From the NCBI GenBank assembly GCA_003663045.1, contig QMZG01000076.1, positions 1-5,826 of the forward strand: 5,826 bases of DNA, given 5' to 3'. A model generated the notes under the pieces. The model was not told the origin of the DNA and ran no database searches. It worked only from the letters and a program-made list of their open reading frames with translations. This document shows, in pieces, positions 1-4,404 of this stretch (position 1 is its first letter; every line of letters starts with the position of its first letter). A program made the translations under genes and the position numbers. This DNA is from Candidatus Altarchaeales archaeon. GTDB lineage: Archaea; Altiarchaeota; Altiarchaeia; IMC4; QMZM01.

Positions 1-93
1 ATGCTTCAGTGGCTGATAGGATTTCGCCGATCCAAATTCTATGAGTCCAAGGATAATTGTAACCAAAAAAATCAGAGATAAGAATTTTCTCAT
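1..93 (-). CDS. N-terminus of a secreted protein with signal peptide (truncated by window edge)
   Basis: Reading the minus strand from the ATG at 93-91 gives 31 open codons to the window edge. The protein starts M-R-K-F, continues with a hydrophobic stretch (residues 4-18, rich in L, I, F and V) and ends with E-F-G-S-A followed by K-S-Y-Q. This is a classical Sec signal peptide: short basic n-region, hydrophobic core, small residues before the cut, probably after Ala23. The mature protein therefore acts outside the membrane, but only about eight of its residues are visible, so no function can be given. No Shine-Dalgarno sequence precedes the ATG. A TATA-like box centred about 25 nt upstream suggests a leaderless transcript of its own, 57 nt beyond the aIF5A stop codon on the same strand. 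The start is chosen because the signal peptide begins exactly there. Confidence 0.65.
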   Translation of the reverse strand, partial: MRKFLSLIFLVTIILGLIEFGSAKSYQPLKH

Positions 94-110
94 ATTACAG
101 ATTACATCAA

Positions 111-124
111 TTAATTATAAATAC
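111..124 (-). promoter_or_regulatory. TATA-like box for the secreted-protein gene
   Basis: On the minus strand this reads GTATTTATAATTAA. Its centre (about 118) lies 25-26 nt from the A of the ATG at 93, the standard distance from an archaeal TATA box to the transcription start. Transcription would begin at or within a base or two of the start codon, which fits the lack of a ribosome binding site. This rests on spacing and composition only, in an AT-rich spacer. Confidence 0.4.
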
Positions 125-150
125 CCATAAATAATAAATACCTTACAGAA

Positions 151-540
151 TTACAGAACCTGGAGGATCTTTCTCTTACCCATGACATCCATATAAAGAA
201 CATTGCCCCCTTGAGATAACTCACCCTTCAGATCGGGTGGTTTTTCCAGTTCAAAGGTTTCGTAACTTTCCATATCCATAAGTTGGACCCTTTCCCCGAT
301 GATATTAAGAACCTGGGCTGTTCTCTTATCGATTATGGGAATTTCAATATTTTGTCCCACTGGACCCAGCATGCTTCTCTTCTGCCCATCAAATATCCCC
401 ACCGCGTCGATCCTTGCTTTTGCACCGCCATGCTTTCCAGGTTTTGAATGCACAACCGAAGTCACCTTACATGGCTCATTATCAATTAAAACATACTTAC
501 CTACCTTTAGATCCTTTATCTGAGCGATCTTCTTCCCCAT
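151..540 (-). CDS. eif5a: Translation initiation factor 5A (aIF5A, hypusine-containing)
   Basis: 129 residues, close to the usual 130-135 for archaeal IF5A. The factor binds the ribosome between P and E sites and helps peptide-bond formation at stalling sequences such as polyproline; it acts in the cytoplasm. The N-terminal SH3-like half (residues about 1-70) carries the conserved loop S-K-P-G-K-H-G-G-A-K at 32-41. Lys36 in it is the residue deoxyhypusine synthase modifies in this family. The second half (about 71-129) matches the C-terminal OB fold, with the typical I-P-I-I-D-K-R-T-A-Q-V entry. The start is supported by a GAGG motif at 551-548, seven nucleotides upstream of the ATG. The gene is divergent from the dCMP deaminase across an 85-nt spacer. 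No missing key residues are seen. Confidence 0.97.
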   Translation of the reverse strand: MGKKIAQIKDLKVGKYVLIDNEPCKVTSVVHSKPGKHGGAKARIDAVGIFDGQKRSMLGPVGQNIEIPIIDKRTAQVLNIIGERVQLMDMESYETFELEKPPDLKGELSQGGNVLYMDVMGKRKILQVL

Positions 541-547
541 TTTTCTG

Positions 548-551
548 CCTC
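548..551 (-). promoter_or_regulatory. Shine-Dalgarno motif of aIF5A
   Basis: The minus strand reads GAGG followed by seven nucleotides and the ATG at 540. It matches part of the archaeal anti-Shine-Dalgarno complement GGAGGUGA at a normal distance. It indicates a leadered transcript, unlike the neighbouring secreted-protein gene. Confidence 0.55.
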
Positions 552-581
552 AGTTCAATTAGTATTAAATTGTATTAGTTA

Positions 582-590
582 TTTTACATA
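582..590 (+). promoter_or_regulatory. Possible TATA-like box for the dCMP deaminase
   Basis: TTTTACATA is centred about 40 nt upstream of the ATG at 626. A start of transcription about 26 nt downstream would give a leader of roughly 14 nt containing the AAAGGA ribosome-binding motif. The spacer is AT-rich throughout, so other boxes are possible. Confidence 0.25.
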
Positions 591-599
591 GAAGATAAA

Positions 600-621
600 T
601 AATTAAAGGATAATTAAAGGA
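600..621 (+). repeat. Perfect 11-bp tandem duplication containing the ribosome binding site
   Basis: TAATTAAAGGA occurs twice with no gap (600-610 and 611-621), ending four bases before the dCMP deaminase ATG at 626. Each copy carries AAAGGA, a plausible Shine-Dalgarno match. The second is closer than usual to the start codon (4 nt) and the first further away (15 nt). The duplication probably arose by replication slippage. Confidence 0.85.
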
Positions 622-625
622 TAAA

Positions 626-1123
626 ATGACCAGACCTTCATGGGATGAATACTTCCTGGGTATTGCAAGAGAGGTAGCAAAGAGGGCGACATGTAACAGG
701 GGAAAGAATGGTTGTGTTGTGGTTAGAGATAAAAGGATTCTCACCACCGGCTATGTTGGATCTCCCTCTGGATTACCTCACTGTGATGATGTGGGTCATA
801 TGCTCAGGGATGTTATCCATCCAGATGGTTCTATAAGTAAGCATTGTGTTAGAACGATACATGCGGAGCAAAATGCCATCTGTCAGGCGGCAAGATTTGG
901 CATATCTCTGGAAGGAGCCACCCTTTACTGTAAGATGGAACCCTGTTTTACATGTGCAAAGCTAATTGTAAATGTGGGAATAAAGCGAGTAGTCTGTGAA
1001 AAGAGATACCATGATGGGAAGGATACGAGGGAATTATTTAAAGAGGCGGGTATAAAATTTGATGTTTTGTCGGATGAGGTTGAGGAATATGAGGGGCAAA
1101 GGGGGCACCATCGGGAGATGTAA
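626..1123 (+). CDS. Deoxycytidylate (dCMP) deaminase family protein
   Basis: 165 residues, normal for the dCMP deaminase/ComEB family. The enzyme deaminates dCMP to dUMP, the substrate of thymidylate synthase, in the cytoplasm. The catalytic zinc site is intact: H79-A-E81, with Glu81 as proton shuttle, and P106-C107-F-T-C110 supplying the two cysteine ligands. The segment G-Y-V-G-S-P-S-G-L-P-H-C (42-53) matches the substrate and structural loop; many family members have GYNG, here GYVG. Cys23, Cys53 and His73 are candidates for the second structural zinc known in phage-type dCMP deaminases, but this is inferred from position only. The start is the first ATG after the duplicated AAAGGA motif and gives the expected N-terminus R-P-S-W-D-E-Y-F. 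Riboflavin-type or tRNA deaminases are less likely because of the GLPHC and HAEQNA context. Confidence 0.92.
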   Translation: MTRPSWDEYFLGIAREVAKRATCNRGKNGCVVVRDKRILTTGYVGSPSGLPHCDDVGHMLRDVIHPDGSISKHCVRTIHAEQNAICQAARFGISLEGATLYCKMEPCFTCAKLIVNVGIKRVVCEKRYHDGKDTRELFKEAGIKFDVLSDEVEEYEGQRGHHREM

Positions 1124-1131
1124 TTATAGAC

Positions 1132-1153
1132 TTTAATTCTCAGAATTTAATTC
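1132..1153 (+). repeat. Small dyad and direct repeat upstream of the ACT gene
   Basis: AATTCT-C-AGAATT (1135-1147) is a 6-bp inverted repeat around one base, overlapped by two copies of TTTAATTC (1132-1139 and 1146-1153). It lies in the 62-nt spacer between the dCMP deaminase stop and the ACT-protein start. It could be a regulator site or a chance pattern in AT-rich DNA. Confidence 0.4.
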
Positions 1154-1185
1154 ACTTAACTAAAAAAGCTAAACGAAGTGCTATA

Positions 1186-1677
1186 ATGAAAATAGACATG
1201 ATACTACAACTAAAGGACGTTCCCGGAATGTTGATCAGGGTATTGGAGCCTATCTCCAGTTATGGTGGGAATATCATTAGCGTTACGCATTCCAGAGGGG
1301 AAAAGGACTCCGTTTCTGTGCATATCTCCTTTCAGATAAGGGATCAATCCTCTCTAAATTTAATTAAAAAAGCATTGCAAAAGCAAAAAATGCACATATC
1401 CGAGATCAGGGTGGAGGGAAAGAAATATTACACAAAGAAGTCATTATCATTCATCTTGGTTGGACATGTCATCGATACAGATATTCAGGACACCATAGAT
1501 AGGATAAATACTCTGGGTATGGTTTCAGATATCGATGTGGTGATGCCATCTCCAGAGCAAAAATCATCGGTAATGATGAATGTCGATATAGATGAAAGGG
1601 TGAATAGCGATTTTGTAGAATTGGTTGAAAAAATTTGCAGGGAAAAGAAATTTCTCCTGATAAGGTCATTGGATTGA
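1186..1677 (+). CDS. Stand-alone ACT-domain protein, probable amino-acid-sensing partner of homoserine dehydrogenase
   Basis: 163 residues. The N-terminal half (about 3-75) is a clear ACT domain: D11-x-P13-G14-M-L, then the P-I-S-S-Y-G-G-N-I segment near 22-30, where the first strand-helix turn and the glycine-rich effector-binding loop lie in this family. The second half (about 85-163) repeats the same beta-alpha-beta pattern more weakly and is probably a second, diverged ACT-like domain. There is no enzyme domain. ACT domains bind amino acids and pass the signal to a partner. The next gene is a homoserine dehydrogenase without its own ACT domain, so the natural inference is feedback control of that enzyme in trans, perhaps by threonine; the ligand is not shown by the sequence. 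The ATG at 1186 gives a complete first strand. No strong Shine-Dalgarno is seen, only a weak GAAGTG at 1175-1180. Confidence 0.85.
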   Translation: MKIDMILQLKDVPGMLIRVLEPISSYGGNIISVTHSRGEKDSVSVHISFQIRDQSSLNLIKKALQKQKMHISEIRVEGKKYYTKKSLSFILVGHVIDTDIQDTIDRINTLGMVSDIDVVMPSPEQKSSVMMNVDIDERVNSDFVELVEKICREKKFLLIRSLD

Positions 1678-1685
1678 AAAAGAGA

Positions 1686-1703
1686 AGGTTTAATTAGGTT
1701 TAA
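1686..1703 (+). repeat. Short direct repeat AGGTTTAA after the ACT gene
   Basis: AGGTTTAA occurs at 1686-1693 and again at 1696-1703, one 10-bp step apart, just after the ACT stop codon and before the hairpin cluster. It could be a promoter-proximal site for the downstream gene or a slippage product. Confidence 0.45.
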
Positions 1704-1709
1704 ATTCAT

Positions 1710-1807
1710 GGTGGGTTACGAAGTAACCCGCCGTTTGATGTGGCTGACTTTCAGTCAGACACACACCCGAGCTTTTGCTCGGTTGTGTCAAACTTTATTA
1801 AAGTTTG
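1710..1807 (+). promoter_or_regulatory. Multi-hairpin leader between the ACT gene and homoserine dehydrogenase; candidate RNA switch
   Basis: Four inverted repeats follow each other. H1: 1710-1719 pairs with 1723-1732 (10 bp, one G-U pair, loop GAA). H2: CTGACT 1744-1749 with AGTCAG 1753-1758 (loop TTC). H3: CCGAGC 1767-1772 with GCTCGG 1777-1782 (loop TTTT), extendable by ACACA/TGTGT (1761-1765 with 1784-1788) across one mismatch. H4: a perfect 9-bp dyad 1789-1797 with 1799-1807 (centre T1798), ending six bases before the ATG at 1814. In addition GTTTGA (1733-1738) can pair with TCAAAC (1788-1793) and enclose H2 and H3. That pairing and H4 are mutually exclusive because both need CAAAC at 1789-1793. 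No uridine tract follows H1, so it is not a bacterial-type terminator. Switch function is an inference from pairing alone. Confidence 0.5.
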
Positions 1808-1813
1808 TAAGAA

Positions 1814-2815
1814 ATGAAAACCGCAAAATTGATTATCATTGGTTTTGGTGTGATTGGCAAAGGCTTTGTTAGGGTTCTTATTATGAAACATAATGAAATT
1901 TTAAAGAATCATGACATTGATCTTAAGGTGGTTGCTATCTGTGAAATAGATGGTAGTTTGGTTAATGAAAAAGGGATTGACCTAGAATCTGCATTGAAAT
2001 TGGCAGAAAAGGAGGAACTGAAAAAGCACAATGATTGGAGATCGATAAAGGGATTGGAGGTAATTGAAGAAATTGATGCAGATATAGTTCTGGAACTCAC
2101 ACCGGGAAATATAAAAAGTGGAGAGCCCGGACTGAGTCATATCATTTGTGCATTGAAAAATGGAAGGCATGTAGTGACTTCGAACAAGGCACCATTGGCA
2201 TTGAGGTTTTCTCAACTGCACAAACTGGCTGAAAAGAGGGGGGTTAAGTTAAGATATGAGGCCAGTGTTGGAGGGGCAATTCCCATCATAAATCTCTATA
2301 GGAATAACATGCAGATTAATAAGATTCACTCCATATATGGAATTCTCAATGGAACAAGCAATTTTATCCTAACAAAGATGTTTGAGGAGGATTTGGCCTT
2401 AGATATAGCATTGAAGGAGGCTCAAGAAATTGGTATTGCTGAGAAGGATCCCAGTTATGATATAAATGGCATCGATACTGGGGTAAAATTGGTGATACTG
2501 GCAAATTCCCTCATGGATAAAAAAATTTCATTTAGGGATGTAAAGATTACGGGGATAAAGGAAGTGACCCCAGAATCGGTAGAACTGGCAAAGAATCATG
2601 GCTTTGTAATAAAATTGATTGGGGATGTAAACAAACTGGAGGTCTCTCCACGGCTTGTTCCATTGGATCACCCACTGAATGTTTCCGGTACCTTGAATGC
2701 TATAATGCTGGATACGGATATAGCTGGAAGCATAATCCTGGTAGGTCACGGGGCCGGAAAGATCGAAACCGCAAGTTCTCTGTTTTCTGATGTCTTGGAT
2801 ATTTTGAGGTCATAG
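1814..2815 (+). CDS. hom: Homoserine dehydrogenase (no C-terminal ACT domain)
   Basis: 333 residues, the compact archaeal form. It catalyses the NAD(P)-dependent interconversion of aspartate semialdehyde and homoserine, the branch leading to threonine, isoleucine and methionine. The Rossmann nucleotide site is G10-F-G-V-I-G-K-G17 at the N-terminus. S-N-K125-A-P-L-A, Y-E-A-S-V-G-G-A-I-P (148-157) and G-I-L-N-G-T-S-N-F (176-184) are family signatures. E210-K-D-P, D221 and K225 align with the catalytic Glu, Asp and Lys of yeast Hom6. The protein ends after G-H-G-A-G-K-I-E-T-A-S-S-L-F-S-D-V, where longer bacterial enzymes add an ACT domain; here that domain is probably the separate protein encoded 136 nt upstream. 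The start has no good Shine-Dalgarno (only GTAAGAA), and an inverted repeat lies directly in front of it. Confidence 0.95.
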   Translation: MKTAKLIIIGFGVIGKGFVRVLIMKHNEILKNHDIDLKVVAICEIDGSLVNEKGIDLESALKLAEKEELKKHNDWRSIKGLEVIEEIDADIVLELTPGNIKSGEPGLSHIICALKNGRHVVTSNKAPLALRFSQLHKLAEKRGVKLRYEASVGGAIPIINLYRNNMQINKIHSIYGILNGTSNFILTKMFEEDLALDIALKEAQEIGIAEKDPSYDINGIDTGVKLVILANSLMDKKISFRDVKITGIKEVTPESVELAKNHGFVIKLIGDVNKLEVSPRLVPLDHPLNVSGTLNAIMLDTDIAGSIILVGHGAGKIETASSLFSDVLDILRS

Positions 2816-2963
2816 GGGCTACTCTTTTTATAAAAATAACCAAAGGTTTAGCATCAATCTCCAAGAATTTTGGGATGTTTTTGTTGATTATACCAAGAAC
2901 CCCCATCGACCTATCTGGGGATATTCCAGGAATTCTCCTCAGATTTGAATAAGGGAATTTGGG
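2816..2963. other. Convergent intergenic region, no gene seen
   Basis: This 148-nt stretch separates the 3' ends of homoserine dehydrogenase and the membrane-protein gene. It begins with a T-rich palindrome and otherwise holds only short open stretches in either direction, none with a recognisable protein or start signal. Confidence 0.6.
2825..2836. terminator. T-rich palindrome, likely transcription end of homoserine dehydrogenase
   Basis: TTTTTATAAAAA is a perfect 12-bp palindrome starting ten bases after the TAG stop codon. Archaeal RNA polymerase terminates at U-rich stretches without needing a hairpin, and this one offers T runs on both strands between two convergent genes. The inference rests on sequence and position only. 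Confidence 0.4.
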
Positions 2964-3413
2964 TTATTTCTCCATCAGTTTCGCTCCCAATACACCACCG
3001 ATCGCTCCAAAGATGGGATAAAGAACAATACGTATAACAAAGCCTATAATAATACTGTTGAGGTCTGGCTCCATACTCATCTCACTCATAGCCGAGGGTG
3101 GGACACCCATGCTTCTATACATATTCATCACAAAGTCCATCATTATCTGTCTAAACAAAAGAGATACGATAATGCCAACAAATGTTCCCACAACTGCAAT
3201 CACGACCCCAGTCAGTGCCCCAACCAAAGCGCCATCTCTGAGGTCTACAGTTTTAATATCTTTCTTAAGAAGATAGACTGAAATCACACCAGCAATAATG
3301 ATCCATAGACAGCAGAGACAGTTAAGTAGATTCAAAAAAGGTATTTCAGAGATAATACCAATCAAAATCCCAACCATTACAGCAGGTTTTAAAAGCTCGG
3401 CAATTTCGGTCAT
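2964..3413 (-). CDS. Small polytopic membrane protein with N-C-L-C-C-L-W motif, function unknown
   Basis: 149 residues and strongly hydrophobic. Four likely membrane segments are seen: about 10-27, 29-49, 61-87 and 119-146. N31-C-L-C-C-L-W37 at the start of the second segment, and D-L-R-D-G-A-L-V-G-A (57-66) at the start of the third, resemble a widespread family of small uncharacterised four-helix membrane proteins in archaea and bacteria; I do not assign a family name firmly. The loop between the third and fourth segments is methionine-rich, with eight Met in residues 91-114. No enzyme motif is visible. The ATG at 3413 is preceded on the minus strand by GGGGTGAT, an excellent Shine-Dalgarno match, which fixes the start. 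The gene lies 103 nt downstream of the Yip1-type gene on the same strand, so the two may be co-transcribed. Confidence 0.75.
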   Translation of the reverse strand: MTEIAELLKPAVMVGILIGIISEIPFLNLLNCLCCLWIIIAGVISVYLLKKDIKTVDLRDGALVGALTGVVIAVVGTFVGIIVSLLFRQIMMDFVMNMYRSMGVPPSAMSEMSMEPDLNSIIIGFVIRIVLYPIFGAIGGVLGAKLMEK

Positions 3414-3416
3414 ATT

Positions 3417-3424
3417 ATCACCCC
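3417..3424 (-). promoter_or_regulatory. Strong Shine-Dalgarno site of the four-helix membrane protein
   Basis: The minus strand reads GGGGTGAT, then AAT, then the ATG at 3413. GGTGAT matches the 3' part of the archaeal consensus GGAGGTGAT. It is the strongest ribosome binding site in the window and implies a leadered or polycistronic mRNA. Confidence 0.75.
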
Positions 3425-3445
3425 ATAGATATTACATAGATATTA
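3424..3445. repeat. Perfect 11-bp tandem duplication upstream of the membrane-protein gene
   Basis: On the plus strand CATAGATATTA is present twice without a gap (3424-3434 and 3435-3445), followed by a partial GATAT. The repeat abuts the Shine-Dalgarno site and lies in the 5' untranslated part of the minus-strand gene. It has the same unit length as the duplication at 600-621 but an unrelated sequence. Confidence 0.85.
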
Positions 3446-3516
3446 GATATGTTATGGTATTCTATTTAATGCATAAAAATTTAACCCCCAATGATAATCA
3501 CAAAAATTTTTCTTGA

Positions 3517-4269
3517 TTATCCTATGCCTATGGAATGTGCCGCCATCCCCAAGATGGAGGCAAAAAAGACAACAATAAACAAAATGTAAATAGCTATGAA
3601 GATTAGATATATCACCATAAGTGCTAAACCATATGCAACGCCCACAATACCCCCAATTCTTGTAAGTGATTTTTTCTCTATTCTCGACAGCAGATCAAAG
3701 AGGGCACCACTATAGCTTCCAGAGATAAAGGTTGCTGATAATAAGAATACACAATACAATAAAATCACTAAGATAATACCTAAGATTGGGATTATCATGG
3801 AAACGAAGAAGAGTGATATAAATAATAGATACATAACCCCAAATATCCCCACCAAACCACCGCCCAAAAAATAGATAATCCCCAGGTCTTTACGAAAAGA
3901 ACCCTCACCTCCGGTAAACCTACACAACAGCCTTACAACACCGGCAAATATGGTAAAGAAAATAAGAATGATAAGGAATATGCCAAGAATAATTGCTATA
4001 TAACCTATAACTAACATCAAAAGACCAGCACCACCTGCAAGAAAACCACTTATGGGAATGTCTTTTTCAAATGAGGATATACCCCCAAGAAGAAGGAGCA
4101 TAAGTACAATAAAAAGTATGATCAATGTAACAATCCCAACCGGCATACAATAACCCAAAATCAATGATTTTATGCCATCTGAAACATCGATATCCTCTAT
4201 CTCGCTCAGGGTTTCATCTGGTCTCCTCAGTATATTAAACCAATTTGAGATAATCTTTGTTATTTTCAT
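3517..4269 (-). CDS. Yip1-domain integral membrane protein
   Basis: 250 residues, mostly hydrophobic, with an amphipathic start N-W10-F-N-I-L-R-R-P-D-E-T-L typical of the cytoplasmic N-terminus of prokaryotic Yip1-type proteins. Membrane segments lie about 36-62, 76-115 (probably two helices or one long helix), 131-182 (two helices) and 204-246. Between them the loop G120-G-E-G-S-F-R-K-D-L-G-I-I-Y-F134 matches the conserved polar segment of the family. In eukaryotes Yip1 proteins act in vesicle traffic; in archaea the role is unknown and only a membrane location is safe. The ATG at 4269 gives the complete N-terminal motif; no Shine-Dalgarno is evident. The divergent AAA ATPase starts 135 nt away, and the four-helix membrane-protein gene follows on the same strand. 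Confidence 0.8.
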   Translation of the reverse strand: MKITKIISNWFNILRRPDETLSEIEDIDVSDGIKSLILGYCMPVGIVTLIILFIVLMLLLLGGISSFEKDIPISGFLAGGAGLLMLVIGYIAIILGIFLIILIFFTIFAGVVRLLCRFTGGEGSFRKDLGIIYFLGGGLVGIFGVMYLLFISLFFVSMIIPILGIILVILLYCVFLLSATFISGSYSGALFDLLSRIEKKSLTRIGGIVGVAYGLALMVIYLIFIAIYILFIVVFFASILGMAAHSIGIG

Positions 4270-4404
4270 TTGGATTGATAAAGATATATATGTATTTCAT
4301 TTAAATGTATAAAAATATAACCTTCATATAAATAATAAGGCAATGAAGTCATCCCATCAATTCCATTATAAATTCAATAGGGATTAAATTCATTGTGTGT
4401 CACA
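4270..4404. promoter_or_regulatory. Divergent promoter region between the Yip1-type gene and the AAA ATPase
   Basis: This 135-nt AT-rich spacer must hold promoters for both directions. CATTTAAATG at 4298-4307 is a perfect 10-bp palindrome and a possible operator. The TATA-rich stretch near 4308-4318 could serve the minus-strand gene; the box at 4365-4374 serves the plus strand. Confidence 0.5.
4365..4374 (+). promoter_or_regulatory. TATA-like box of the AAA ATPase gene
   Basis: ATTATAAATT is centred near 4370. A transcription start 26 nt downstream would fall about 9 nt before the ATG at 4405, giving a nearly leaderless mRNA. This agrees with the absence of a Shine-Dalgarno motif before that ATG and supports it over the later ATG at 4462. 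Confidence 0.45.

Noticed and set aside
565..747. Minus-strand open frame overlapping the start of the dCMP deaminase
   Set aside because: It is antisense to a well-supported gene and has no ribosome binding site or homology that I recognise.
1710..1732. Hairpin 1 as a bacterial-type intrinsic terminator of the ACT gene
   Set aside because: The stem is strong, but GTTTGATG follows rather than a T run, and archaea do not rely on hairpin terminators.
1678..1813. tRNA or known small RNA in the spacer before homoserine dehydrogenase
   Set aside because: There is no acceptor-stem/T-arm pattern (no GTTCRANYC motif) and no kink-turn or C/D box signature; the stems do not form a tRNA cloverleaf.
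2818..2952. Open stretch after the homoserine dehydrogenase stop, in another frame
   Set aside because: It looked at first like a frameshifted C-terminal extension, but the dehydrogenase already ends at its normal family terminus and the stretch resembles no ACT domain or other protein.
2964..4269. Insertion sequence or prophage around the membrane-protein genes
   Set aside because: There are no terminal inverted repeats, transposase or integrase motifs; base composition and codon use look like the neighbouring genes.
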